From positions 3,887,662-3,951,661 of the forward strand of contig OZ037770.1 of assembly GCA_964035545.1 (NCBI GenBank): a stretch of DNA of 64,000 nucleotides. Reading direction: 5' to 3'. Below are positions 19,248 to 32,329 of the stretch, in pieces. Origin of the DNA: Bugula neritina (lineage: Eukaryota > Bryozoa > Gymnolaemata > Cheilostomatida > Bugulidae). Within the stretch, counting starts at the first letter, position 1. The number at the start of each line of letters is the position of its first letter. Below the pieces are notes generated by a model. That model ran no database searches and was not told the origin of the DNA. It saw only the letters and a list, made by a program, of their open reading frames with translations. Position numbers and translations under genes: made by a program.

Positions 19248-21587
19248 ATGGAGCCTAACAAGAATGCTATGACGGTCAAAAGCCTAAGGGTTTTGGCTAA
19301 ACAAAGAGGATTAAAACAATATTCTCGATTAAAAAAATCGAACTTATACGGCTACTAACGCCCGTAAATATTATGGACAAACCCGTTCCGAATATAGGGC
19401 AATCTCTCTTAAAACCCCAACCATGAAAACGTATAATAACTAAAATACGTAATCTAGGAAAATGGATTAAACACAAATTAGAAGATTGGGTTACACCACC
19501 TTAATCGTAAACTCGTTTATAAAAAAAATTAAAGCGTTGTATAATCAACCTAAGCCCGTAATAAAAAATCAAGCGACTAAAGGCTGGTTTCAAACTTATG
19601 AAATTAAGGGTTTATCGAAATACGATATAAACTCATTTAGTAAAGTAGTAAGATCGGGGGTATTAGAATTATTAAAACCTCCCATAAAAGTTAAAATATT
19701 TATATATTGTGAAATGGGAAAAACTAATATAAATACTGGTGAAACTATTTTAGAAACTATGCCATTTACATCAAACGTTGAAACTATATTAGAGTATACA
19801 AATGTCGATGAATTATACGGTGTAATGATTGAGCGTATAAAAGAAAATTTAGCTTCGCTAAACGCGAAAAGAAGTAATTGGATATTTAAATCAATTGTAA
19901 AAATAGAAACTAATATTAATAAATATCAACCTTTCAATTGGGTCATCGTGGATTGATCTTCCAGAAAAAATAAAAAATAAAAAAACTGTAATAAACCCAA
20001 AAAATAAAAATAACGAGTGCTTTAAGTTGGCTATTTTAGCGTCACTTTTTCTCAAAACGTTTGGCGAGAGTTTAATATGAAAACGTTTAGAGACTATCAC
20101 GACTTGTATATGAAAGTTGATGTATTACAGTTGGTCGACGTACTCGAAAACTTTAGAGACGTATGTCTTAAACATTATAAATTAGATCTGGCTTGGTATT
20201 ATACGCTCGCAGCTTATCGTGAGACGCTATGCTTAAAACTACGGAATTAGAATTAGATCCTATTACCGACGTTGATCAATTACTTTTTCTTGAAAGAAGA
20301 AAGAGAGGCGGAGTAAGCATGATTAGTCATAAGCACGCTCAAGCTAATAATGAATATATGGAAAACTATGACTCTAATAAGCCTAATAGTTAAATTACGT
20401 ACTTGGACGCTAACAATTTATACGGATGGGTTATGTCTAAAAATTTACCAATTGGTAATTTTAAGTGGATAACTGAAAAACGGTGTCGAGACTTGGAAAA
20501 AGGTGAGCCTTTACCGCCCAGTTTCTTAGAAGTAGAATTTCGAATATCCTCGCAAATTACACGACTCGCATAAAGATTATCCCTTTCGCCCGAAAAGATT
20601 AACGATCAGTAAAGTAGAAAAATTAACTCCAAATTCAAAAAATAAGAAAAATTACGTTATACATTACGAAGCGCTAGAGCAATGTCTTAAATACGGTTTA
20701 AAGCTTACGAAAATTCATAGAGGTATAACCTTTAATGAATCCGATAAGGATAAAAATTATATAGACTTGAATGCTAGGCTAAGAACTTTAGCTAAAAGCG
20801 ATTTTGAAAAAGATCTTTTTAAGCTCATGAATAATTCGGTATTTGGTAAAACGATGGAAAATAATCGTAACCGAGTCGGTATTAAACTCAATAGCGATGA
20901 AAAAATAGCTAAAGAGTCAACGACTAAACCTAATTTCAAAAGGTTTACTATATTTTCTGAAAATCTCGTAGCCGTTCATATGAACGTAGTAAAACTAAAG
21001 TTTGACAAACCCGTATATTTAGGGGCGGCAATCTTGGATATTTGCAAAACGAAAATGTATGACTTTCATTACGGTTATATTAAACCAAAGTATAACGCGA
21101 GCGCGCAATTATTATTAACAAATACGGATAGCCTAATGTATCACGTGCGAACAAAAGATTTTTACAAGGATATATCACCAGACATTGCTACCACGTTTGA
21201 TACGAGTAATTATCCTAAAAATCACGAATCGGGTATACCGACCGGTAAAAACAAGAAAGTAACAGGTATGTTTAAAGACGAAGCCGGTGGTAAGCAAATT
21301 ACCAAGTTTGTGGGTCTAAGAGCCAAGTTATATTCGTATAAAATGGATGACTCAGCGGAAGAGAAAAAATGTAAAGGAATTAATAAATCTACACGCGACA
21401 ATCGCATAATGTTTGACGATTATAAAGAATGTCTATTAACGCGACGAAATCAGCATAGAACGATGAACGTATTGAGAAGTCATAAGCATACGATGTACGC
21501 CGAAACGATAAACAAAGTAGCCTTGTCGGCCGAAGACGATAAATGAATTATACTAGAAGACAGAATAAGTACTACTCTTTATGGCTA
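19248..21587 (+). pseudogene. Protein-primed family-B DNA polymerase, multiply broken
   Basis: The gene starts at ATG 19248 with a SAP-like helical segment (SLRVLAKQRGLKQYSRLKK) and shifts frame in an A7 run near 19332. Further parts are open at 19486-19956, after a shift near 19938, and at 20078-20250 with the exonuclease-region motif LYMKVDVLQLVDVLENFR. From 20226 the palm contains motif A (YLDANNLYGW), preceded by a TAA at about 20391. The 20767-21546 frame holds motif B (LMNNSVFGKTMENNRNR) and motif C. Motif C reads TNTDSL, where the family has an aspartate in place of the Asn, so a catalytic metal ligand is lost as well. Such polymerases replicate linear DNA elements from a terminal protein. 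This copy cannot be functional. Confidence 0.85.
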
Positions 21588-21599
21588 TAATAAATGACG

Positions 21600-21961
21600 A
21601 ATAAAGAATAAGAATATTGATATCGATAGGGCGATTAAAAGGTTAAAAATTCCTAATTTTAGAAGAGTATTTTCGAGAGATGATTCACTCGATAAGCCAC
21701 GTAAAAAAAAATGCGGTGTATTAAATTTAGATGATTTAATGGAAGGTGGTACTCATTGGGTCGCTTGGTATAACAATAAAAAAAAAAATATTATTTCGAT
21801 AGTTTTGGACTTCATCCTCCTCTAAAAATAATGACATATTTTATAATACGGAACGAGTGCAAGAATTTGGTATGGTTATATGCGTACACTTGTCTTTATA
21901 TTTGCTTAAAGAAATGTCTAAAAATGAGTCGCCTCAATTGATTATAAATAGTTTACTATAA
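21600..21961 (+). pseudogene. Adenain-like cysteine protease
   Basis: The frame reads GVLNLDDLMEGGTHWVAWY, with the catalytic histidine in GTHWVAW. An A-run at about 21776-21790 shifts the frame, after which YFDSFG supplies the acidic residue and EFGMVICVHLSLYLL the region of the nucleophilic cysteine. The usual Cys-Gly pair is Cys-Val here. This C5/ULP-like protease is a hallmark of adenovirus/Polinton-type elements, where it matures capsid proteins. The gene follows PolB closely and ends 3 nt before the next ATG. Confidence 0.75.
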
Positions 21962-21964
21962 TAA

Positions 21965-22491
21965 ATGAGTTCTGTATACATATTCGGCGGTTCCGCCGAA
22001 TCTACTATTATTACAAATAACTCGTATATTACGAGTACTATAAAAGATAAAGACTTTGAATATAAAGGAGATAAATTTGTAGCTCGTATGATTTTAAATT
22101 ATATAGTTGATAAACAAATTGAATTAACTTACTGTTAATATATTTTAATGATGAATACGAATATAGTGATAGAGAAATATATTGGACTGATAAACAACTT
22201 AGAGTATTAGTTTGGGATAATACAAAACCGCCTATACACAATAATGCAAACTTTGTTGATTACGATATTAGCGGTAATATACATAACGTTCCTTACATTA
22301 AAATTGCAATTAATAAAACTATTGAAGGTAATAAAAACTTTCAAATAATGTTAATATGTTCTAAAAAATTTCCTACTCATAAACCAGACGACATAATTTT
22401 TACGGATGTTGTACATTCAGATCTTATGCCTCAACAAAACTTTTTACCTTTTCGTAACGCTTCAATGAAATTATATTATAACTACATATAA
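21965..22491 (+). pseudogene. Spike/tail-like protein A of the virus-like element
   Basis: It starts MSSVYIFGGSAEST, the same N-terminal signature as the gene at 22814. The first frame stops at 22138; the rest is in another frame (open by about 22122) and reads EIYWTDKQLRVLVWDNTKPP and ends SMKLYYNYI. The C-terminal domain is homologous to the one in 22492-22817. Its stop overlaps the next ATG (TAAATGAG). Confidence 0.55.
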
Positions 22492-22817
22492 ATGAGTCCG
22501 GGCTAATACAATTTCACGAGCGTCCTAGTAATAATCCTTTATATTGGAAAGATAAAAAATTAACGCTAATAATTGGAGATACGACAAAACCTCTCGAGCA
22601 CGTTATTAAAGAATATTTTATTCGAGGTGACGAGCATAATGTTTCGTATATTAAAATTCCTCTATTAGAAATTATTAACGCGGGTAAAAATATCGGGTTA
22701 ATATTAGAGTGTTCAAATAATTTTACGAGTCGTAAACCCGATGATGTAACGGTTGATAATGACGCGCCTATATCTATACCATTCGAGTTAGTGTCATTAA
22801 AATTATATTATAAATGA
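22492..22817 (+). pseudogene. Spike/tail-like protein B, paralogue of A
   Basis: The ATG overlaps the stop of A. After four codons it hits TAA and the frame shifts; the rest is open to TGA 22815-22817. It contains PLYWKDKKLTLIIGDTTKPL and KPDDVTVDN, matching the same blocks in A. The two look like a tandem duplication. The end overlaps the next start (ATGA). Confidence 0.55.
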
Positions 22818-23716
22818 GTCTTGTGTATATATTTGGAGGAACGTCAAACGACGTAATTAATAAAATAAATGACGATTTCGTTTTAAGAGACGGTAGTAAT
22901 ACGCTTACGGGTACTTTAGATATGGGCGTTAATAAAATATCTAGAGTCGTTGATCCCGTTGACGATCAAGACGCGGCTACAAAAAAATACGTTGATGACG
23001 CGAGTATACCAAAAATACGAAACCCTAATTAAAAATTAGTCGTATCAAATGAAGAAGGTAATGTTGTAAATAGCAGCTTAAGCGTTAACGATGTCGTTAA
23101 GAAATCGTCTAGTTACGCTATGCCTAAAATACCAAACCCTATTAACCAATTAACTATATCAACTGACGCCGGTCACGTTATCGATAGCAATTTAAAAGTT
23201 GATGATGTTATTACGAAAACTAATGTATCTAATTACGCTATGCCTCTTATACAAAATCCAACAAATAAATTAACCGCGTCAACTGATATCGGTAGCGTTG
23301 TTGATAGTAGTATAGGTATTAGCGAAGTCATTACAAAAACGAATATAGATAAACACGCTATACCCCTTATAAACAATCCTAATAATAAATTAACCGTATC
23401 GACTAATACCGGCAGCGTTGAAGATAATTATTTAAGCGTTAGCGACGTTATTACGAATACTAATGTGTTTAATTTCGCTATACCATTAATACAACCGTCA
23501 ATTGGAGGTAAATTACTAATGCTTTCGAGCGATGGTAATGTCGTAGAAACAGGTATAAATATTGTTGATCCTATTACGATAAATAATATATTGGGTTACG
23601 CTATTCCAAAATTACAAGCACCGGTTGGAGGTAAATTAGTAACATCAGCTAGCGATGGTAATATAATAGAATCTACCGAATCTCCTTCGCAACCTGTATT
23701 TTCGAGTTACGTTTAA
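22814..23716 (+). pseudogene. Phage-tail-fibre-like repeat protein
   Basis: The protein starts MSLVYIFGGTSNDVINKIND, then shows NTLTGTLDMGVNKISRVVDP and DDQDAATKKYVDD, the short motif typical of trimeric phage tail fibres and spikes. After an in-frame TAA (23030-23032) the same frame continues with five to six repeats of about 36 residues of the form KLT-STD-G-V-DS-VITKTNV-YAMPLI-NP, ending at 23716. Regular short beta-type repeats with conserved Gly/Asp fit a beta-solenoid fibre. In this element it is most likely a virion spike. One stop breaks the copy; otherwise the frame is intact. Confidence 0.7.
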
Positions 23717-24960
23717 AAACTTTAGTTAAAACAGATGGCAAAAACCTCACGGATTTATTACTTTGGATTTATCTTCTTCAAAAAATAATGGGAGATATAG
23801 GCACGGGCTAGACGAATTTTATATTCCTAATATAATTCTTATAAGAATTTTTTATTTCGAGCCCAGGCGTTCACGAAAAAGTATCTCAGGTCTCTACTAA
23901 TTTATATTTCATAACACAGTTCTACTAAAAATACATCAACTCTACTAAGAATTGCCTCGTGCACCAAAATGGCTAAATTCAAAAATAAAGTGTCCCAGAA
24001 TCAACCACTTTCTACTACTATTATAGGTTAGTTTCCTAATTATTTTTCTCAAACATTAAATAATGAATAATGGCAAGACTGACTTTGTAAAGAAGCAGAA
24101 CCTATAGAAAATCAAGCTGCAAAAGCCTAACCAAAAGACACATTGCTAGGGTGATTAGTCCTATATCCATTATTTTAAGTTTGATTTTAGCTTAATATGC
24201 TTTGATAAAAGTCCTATTTTGGCAATTAGAGTCTTGAAATATAGGTGTCAATTGTAGAGTATAATTATCCTTTTTGAATATAGAAAAAGAGTAGAGTGGA
24301 GTAGAGAATCTTAACATCCTATAAGAGCTGCAGCTGACATTATAGAAAGGATGTCCTGAGTAGACATCATACTAGCATTTCTTTGACAGAACCTGATCAT
24401 CTAGTAGTCCACTTCATCTAAAATACAAATACCAGTTTTTTCAATACATGCAAAAGTAATTTCCAACATTTTCAATTTGAATTAACATGCTCATACACCA
24501 CAGTTAGTACTATAGTATAGTCTATATTTTGTAACATCTACTTATACCGTAATTACATAAAAGCTGCTGGTAACTTTTTAAAAGACACAACTCATAATTA
24601 CAATTATTAGGTTGAACGCTCCCTAAAGATTGCATTTTTCAAACAATTCCCCATTATATATGACTGCCATGATGACTACAATTCTTTTGAAACATATGCA
24701 TTGCTTATATTTTAAGTTGGTCACTCAATGTAAATGTAATTTGGTATGCTGCAAGTATTAGTACGATTAGAATTACTAAGCAGAAACTCTTCAGTGCAAA
24801 AATATTTTTTCTATGTGACTATACTCAACCACAGAACTCTAAATAATTTGAAGAAGTTATGGCCAGTAATGAATTTGGATAATTTTCTTAAAGGTAATTA
24901 CATAATTATAATAATAAAACCAACTGTCAATTCTGATCTAGTTTTACATCACCATGATTA
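23717..24960. other. Element tail and non-coding flank
   Basis: About 23717-23870 still shows the element's codon style but no continuous frame. After about 23900 the sequence returns to the AT-rich background. No right-hand terminal repeat of the virus-like element was recognised. Nothing else supported. Confidence 0.45.
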
Positions 24961-24964
24961 TTAG

Positions 24965-26268
24965 TAGGGGTAACGGAGGGGGGGGGGCACAACGGTCAAA
25001 GGGGTACAAAAAGCCGGCCAAATTGTGAGAGAACTTATTGACTTAAAGTTGCGATTTTTTTTTCATAAAAAGATATTGGCATAATTATTCAGCCTTTGTA
25101 GTTTCAACACTTGCGGAATATACGTGTTGAAAAGGCAAGTGAAAAACTGTTTTTACCTACTTTTTGTAAAATTTTTAAGACGTGGTTAAAGCTTTATAGC
25201 TTTTTACACTCAAAGGCAACAAGCATAGATTTTACTGATATTGTTACCATTGCTTGTCTCTACATTGCTTAACTAGTATGACAGCAAACTCTGAAATAAA
25301 TTTTCCTTGAGGCACGTTTATGCCAAATTTGGCCATCCGGGGCACAATGGGCCACCTGATCATTGTACCCTGATCACTGTTATTAGTTTGTTTGCCCAAA
25401 AAGTTGGTTGAAATGTTACTAAAATCTATAGATATAGCCATTTCTGACCTTTTTGTAAAATATCAAAGACATCATGGTAAGACTACCAAACTACAAGGTG
25501 AAGCTCTCCCAATATATATATCTGGTGAGGTTAAAGCTTTGCTATTTTATACATAATATAAAACACTCTGCTGTTGCTACTAGTAGATAGTCTTGATATT
25601 TATTATGCATTATATCATTGATGGAATATACATGTATTTGACTAAAATAAATTGTGATTTGCTCATTCGCTCCCCCCCTCTCCCTTCCGTACTCCAGCCA
25701 CAAACCGAAGCAATGCACCTTATAAGCTACAGTTCATAGAAAAAAGTCTAATCAGAATTATGTAGTACAAATTACTAAAGTTTTTTTCTAATAAAAATTC
25801 CTCTGAAGTGTAAAAGAAAACATTTTTAGTTCTAAACAGTAATGATAATGGCACCGTGGAACCGAGTGATGTATGTTTGATTTTGCCTTCCTCTGCTATC
25901 CGTGGTGGCACAAACTGTACAGCGAAAACATAAATTTTGCTTTCGATCTGAAAGAATATTATTATTTGTTTGCAATATTAAATAAATAAAGATCAGATGC
26001 AACAAAATCTGCAAAGTTTCAATATATTTGTTGAGTCCCACCCAGTGGCCCATTGTACCCCGGTACGGGGGCACAATGGGCCAATTTATTCGTCATGAAA
26101 ATTTCATTATTCTGAAAGTTGTGATAGAGATAGAAACAACAAACTGATACCTGTAATAGACAACAGATGCAGCATTAAGACTAGATATTATTGAACTAGT
26201 AACTTAAAAAACAGACGAATGAGAGCAAAAAATGCAAAATTCGGCCCGTTGTGCCCCCATTACCCCTA
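24965..26268. mobile_element. DNA transposon-like element with TIRs, about 1.3 kb
   Basis: The left end reads TAGGGGTAACGG, then a G tract and GCACAACGG. The right end reads CCGTTGTGCCCCCATTACCC then CTA, its inverse, with a shorter G/C tract. TTA stands beside both ends (24961-24963 and 26269-26271). The interior repeats the word GGGGCACAATGGGCC near 25336 and 26066. Its minus-strand frames (25244-25441, 25832-26074) share a GTM..W phrase but are short. Class not determined. Confidence 0.5.
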
Positions 26269-26279
26269 TTACTATGCAT

Positions 26280-28079
26280 TTATTAAACATAAAACTCAAA
26301 CTTGAAGTTTAGTGATACTGCACAATGCTAATAATAATACAGTTATAATAGTAATAGTAATACACAGTATAGGCCTACTCATACTGTAATATACTAATAG
26401 TACAACTATACAAATACTATAAAATTAAGTATAATTATTAAATTATTGCTTGCAAGCAATATAAAATACGTGAATTTGCTGAAGGAAGCAGTAGTACTAT
26501 AGTACTCACTTACCTTGACGTTAAACTCCTAAAGTTAATCAAAGTTAGGTTTGAGAGGTAAGAGATGTTCTTCACTCAATTTTATCATGATAGTCCTATC
26601 GCCAGTTGGCACGTTCACTTTGCAGATTGTAATTTAACATCGAATATTTTATTTACCGGGCTATAAGCTTTTACTAGTAACATATCAATCTGGGCGAGAT
26701 TAGTAACGCTTATAGCTACGTATGATATTACACAGAGCGGTTTATTGGAAGGCAGTGCACTGCAGCTGTGGAATGACTAGGGTAGCCTATCCAGGAGTGG
26801 ATGTGAATTATAAACGTTCTACTTGCTTTTTTGAAAGCATTATAATGAGAGCATGTGCTTTAGTCATTGAAATAAAATTAAAGTTATTGTTTTAAAAATA
26901 ATGACTTACTTAAAAAACAGTTATTTATTAATTTTATTATTGGTTTTTTAGAAAAAAAGTAATTGATAAAATTTTGAACATCCCTAATAATACCACAACT
27001 ATATTCCACTCCTTTAGTCGTAACCTAATTAGATTAGAAGTCACATTTTCAATACAAACAAGCTAGGCTTAGCATTTCTGATGCCTATATACTGCTGCAT
27101 TAGCTCTTACAGAATTAGTAGACTGAAAGTGCAAAACCTAGTAAGCTACCAACACTATAAATTGGTATATATATAAGCGAGTAAAGGAAATGAATGTTAT
27201 ATGTGTACAGAAACTTGTACTCAAATACAATAACACCATAGTTATGGTTATTTGAGATGCAGTTGTATTAAAAAAAAATTGTGAAATTGAATACTCATTA
27301 TAGACATTACATCATGCTGAATCGGGTTACATATTTGGCTATTTAAAGCTGTTATTATAAAATAACTCAACCAAGTTACTTATCAGTGACAAGTAATATA
27401 GCATTTAAATTCAAACCATGAGCTCATTTCAGCTAAAAATAGCAGCACCTTGTCACTGCACATGAATGGCTGGCCACTGTTTGAGCCATTAGCAAAATGG
27501 CTTACAGCCGTTGCAAGCCTGCTACATGCAAGAATTATGTATCAATCAGAAACTTCTTATATTCAATTGCAAGCATATACTAGACTTGTATTACCATAAT
27601 ATAAAAAGTTGCCTACATAGGTGCAATAGTAGAAAAGCTTAAACAGCCTAAATTTGTCAAAAGATGCTAATTTGAGAACAGGTTGAAATTCTCTCTAAAC
27701 TTTTTTGCTGCATCTCAATGCCTAGGCCTAATAATATGAAACATAGGGTTTAATTTCTCCATATCCTCATTACTACACATACCTCATACTCGGTATACTC
27801 TTGCATACCTGGTAATAAGATTATTTTTAAAATAAAGTTTTACAATTACTACTCAATTGATTAAAAGTTCCCTCCAACAATTTTTGTAGACTCTGAAATT
27901 TTTTAATATATTGCATTACCAATACAATAAGCTTGGTTACAAGAACCACAAATGTGCTTTGAAATCACACACAAAAGCTATAAAACTTAGTGGCTATATT
28001 ACCTCTCATTGGCATTATAAGGTGCTTGGGCTCTCAAGCTGTATAATTATTAAACTGTTTTGGACTAAAAATATATAGG
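26280..28079. other. Non-coding stretch, nothing recognised
   Basis: AT-rich, no supported frame, RNA or repeat. Short di- and trinucleotide-like runs only. Confidence 0.5.
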
Positions 28080-28087
28080 ATATAAAC
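28080..28087. repeat. hAT target-site duplication, left
   Basis: ATATAAAC, repeated exactly at 29834-29841. Confidence 0.85.
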
Positions 28088-29833
28088 CAGGGGTGTCCAA
28101 CCTTTTCAGACCGAGGGCCAGTCTGCAAGTTTCAGCTTGGGCCGAGGGCCACAAATTTTTTTTTGTTTTTAGAATCAATTTTCAAGATTCATTAAACATC
28201 TGCAGGCTATAATATGTATTATAATTATAAGCGATGGCTAGGCTTTGCATGTTTATTAAAATCATAACATATTTAAATAGATATATATATATATATATTA
28301 CTTATGTGTGTGTATGTGCGTATATATGCATTTAATTAAAATAGGTAAGAAGAACTATTTCATTTTTATTACTTTAATAAACAATAATTATATATGCATT
28401 TATGTTTGTGCATAAAAAATTATACATACATACATACAAAGTATATATTCATGATTGCACATGCAAATTTAAATAAAATGCACCAGTGCTAAGAGTCTGT
28501 ACTAATACCGGTATAGTTGTATTTTACAACCATCAGTGAGACACTTGTGAGTACACAGTGAGTGCTGTTTGCTTTGAACAATTCTGTTAATATCTGGTTT
28601 TGTATCAGAACATGCAACCCTTAGTTAGATGCTGGACTAAGTGCTGATTAGTAAGTGAAGTGTAGTATTTATTTTTGTGTACTTCATTTGGCTGAAAATT
28701 GAAAGTTCAAAGTTCAAACCGTCAAGCCATCTCAGTGTATTGCTGTGCAGTGCAGCATCTAACAAGCAGTCAAAGGTTAAAGGTCAAGGCAATTACCAAT
28801 CCTAAATTTTAGTACATACTCGCGAAAAATTCATTATAAAACAAAATTGTTTAGGCATCTAACCTTAAAACGGTATGTAAATGAAAACAAACATATACAC
28901 AATAATATTTTAGTACTGCATAAGTGAAGTGTGTCAGGGATTCTTCAATTACTTATCTTTCACAATACAATCAATAAAAATGAGATCTTAGTTATACTTT
29001 CAAAAAGTCTTGTCTCTATATATGGCCAGTCCTGATTAAATGTCTTTAAAATATCTGTCTGCACAGGATAGTTACAGGTAACTTTTTTAGCTGCAACTGC
29101 CTTGCTGAGGTTTGCATTGTAACTGTGTAAAAATTTAGTACCAGTAAAAACAATCTCATTTGATTGAAGGCTATTGGAATTAAAATTTAAAAACTATGTT
29201 GTGAACCTTATTTTTCCCAGTGCAACTTTTTTGGAATTTTTTCATTCTTTTGCAAAAATATAGAAAAAAAAAACTGCACATTTTTGGCTAATTTTGCCTC
29301 AAAAGTTGATTTTTTTAGTACCAATCAAATATCTTAGCAGGAAAAGATGATATCTGAATAAAAAAAGCAATGACTTTTAAATTTTATATAAATTGTGGAT
29401 TTATGCACTGGAAATGGTATATTATTTCTTTTTTTAAGTAGTAAGCACCGTGTATCACTTCACGCTTCAGTGAACGCGTAGAGATGAGCATAATATTATA
29501 ATATAGGCGTCTACATTACTATAAGTCACAGGCTTGCTAGCTAACAAACTATAATAACTAGCTTGCTGTTATTGGTTGTAGTTTGATCTCAGGCTAAATA
29601 ATGACAAGTAGGCAACACGCATGCCACCCACAGAACAATATTGTAGAAGAACTTAAACTACATTTTAATAGAAATTCTTAGTGGGATGCTCTCAACTATC
29701 CTATGTGCTGCTGTTTCAGGCTAGTTAGCAAATTTGATAAACAAAAATTTGTAACTTGCTATACCTTGGGGGGCCACACAAATATAGCTGGGGGGCCGGA
29801 TCCGGCCCCCGGGCCGCCTGTTGGACAGCCCTG
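28088..29833. mobile_element. hAT-type element, 1,746 bp, non-autonomous
   Basis: Ends are CAGGGGTGTCCAACCTTTTC and, inverted, GTTGGACAGCCCTG, the classic hAT terminal inverted repeats, with a perfect 8-bp target duplication ATATAAAC. GC-rich subterminal blocks (GGGCCGAGGGCCAC on the left, CCGGATCCGGCCCCCGGGCC on the right) follow the ends. No transposase frame is present. The interior carries the dispersed repeat also seen at 2877-3480. Confidence 0.85.
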
Positions 29834-29841
29834 ATATAAAC

Positions 29842-30540
29842 TATAGAATATACACTCTATAGCTAGCTTCCTAGTTGGACTTCAGAAATTGCTCATTTTA
29901 CTACAACTAATTAATCTAGATTCAAAGTAGACTACACATTCTACAGCATATCGGTTGTAGGCAGTACAACAACATTGCGATCACCAAGATTCCAACTACT
30001 AGCTACTATAATATAATAACCAGTTTCATACCATCTAATTAGTTTACTGCAGAAGTGAACTTTAACCCTTTGGTTTAGTCGCACAACATGAATCATAGGC
30101 CACATGAGCTCCCTGTAATCATTATGATGGCTAAAATGCAGCGCAGCTCTACCGTGTTCAGCCAAGCATGCAGACTAAGTGAGGAGCAAAATTTGTAACA
30201 AAACCAGTATTTAAATTACATGTTTACACTTATTCTATTGAAGCTATGCAGAAAATCTGAAAAGATTCCAATAGACAAGTATCTTATCACCCCATAGGTC
30301 AATTTTCGTGAAGATATATCAATTAGGGATTGAATTATTTTTCGGGCACTGAGACCATGTTTTTTAAGCAAAAATGGGCAAAATTTGGTGGTTTTTTGGA
30401 GCATAAAAATGCAACAGATGACATAAATGAAAGTTTTAAAAAATATTCCAATAGAGCAGCAAGAGATATAGTTCCTTTTGATTGATTTATGAGTTGGGCA
30501 CTGTTTCATATATAATTATAATGGAGCAATGAAATTACTG
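29842..30540. other. Non-coding stretch
   Basis: No supported gene. Small minus-strand frames at 29941-30165 and 30216-30509 show no family features. Confidence 0.45.
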
Positions 30541-30850
30541 ATTTAGTAGAAGGATGACCTTAATCAAGCTGTGTGGCCCCAGCAATGCAGTGACAGCTAG
30601 AAGGTTGCTCTTATCTATCTTGTGTGGACTTGCATTTTGTCAATAAGCAATGGAATTTGGAAGAAAGTAACATGATATCCAGAAATAAAATCAAAATGTC
30701 TTCAAGAAACAGTACCAGGTGTGTAGGAAAGGCTAATTAAAATTTATCACTGAGGTCTACAAGTACTATATGCACATTTTGGTCAAAAACCTAGGTAGCG
30801 TTATTGCATGTTAATTATTAATGCAATAAGGTTTTGCAAACTGTACACTA

Positions 30851-30881
<31 letters not shown>

Positions 30882-31385
30882 CTGGGTGGTCCCTTGGACT
30901 CCCCCCCCCCCGGCATGAGAGTATGGCCTAGAATATTTTTGCCACTACATCTCTGAGTGCAGCTAGAACCACCACATGCAGAATCTAGATAATTGCAATG
31001 AAACTTGTAAAATGGTGTATGTTTTGACCAAATTGTGAAGAGCATAAACAGAATTTCAAAAAAAAAGAAAAAGTATATTAGAGAAAACATATCAAGGAAT
31101 GTCCAGTTTGGATTTTAGATTTAATACAATGAATCTCCTATGCTACAGCATCAGTGGAATATGGAGGGTGTAAAATTTTACTTATTATGTAACAACTTTT
31201 TCAGAAATTTGTCTTTGAAAAATTAAAAAGGTATATGAAAGAGGAATGCAAGAGCTATCTTTTCGTGTATGATTTGTTAATGTGATACAAAAACTATTCG
31301 AGTTATCTCCTGGAAACCGTTTATATATAACATCAAGCAGTGCCTGAATCTCGAAAGTAATGACCTTAAACTAACTGTGTAATTG
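30541..31385. repeat. Dispersed repeat, inverted relative to the window start
   Basis: 30590-30850 mirrors 2640-2900 and 30955-31385 mirrors 155-590. Between them is a G28-like tract (about 30853-30880) and the terminus motif also found at 1821. The arrangement suggests a multi-kilobase repeat family with fragments in both orientations. Confidence 0.65.
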
Positions 31386-32305
<920 letters not shown>

Positions 32306-32329
32306 GTACCAGAAGTGGTTATTGCAAAT

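Larger units (their letters stand above)
9220..23870 (+). mobile_element. Polinton-like / protein-primed PolB virus-like element, decayed, interrupted by a Gypsy insertion
   Basis: Removing the nested Gypsy (11395-19074) and one target copy leaves about 7 kb with tightly packed genes, mostly on the plus strand. In order: capsid-like gene, small ORFs, PolB, adenain-like cysteine protease, and three related tail-fibre/spike-like genes. Base composition is even and codon use is CGA/ACG/TCG-rich, unlike the AT-rich neighbours. Genes overlap by ATGA or sit a few bases apart, as in compact viral genomes. No integrase or packaging ATPase was found, and no terminal inverted repeats. The left end is truncated inside the capsid-like gene. 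Most genes carry frameshifts or stops, so this is a dead copy. Confidence 0.75.

Noticed and set aside
30848-31090. Frame ending in a run of prolines
   Set aside because: The prolines come from the poly-G tract; the rest is repeat sequence.
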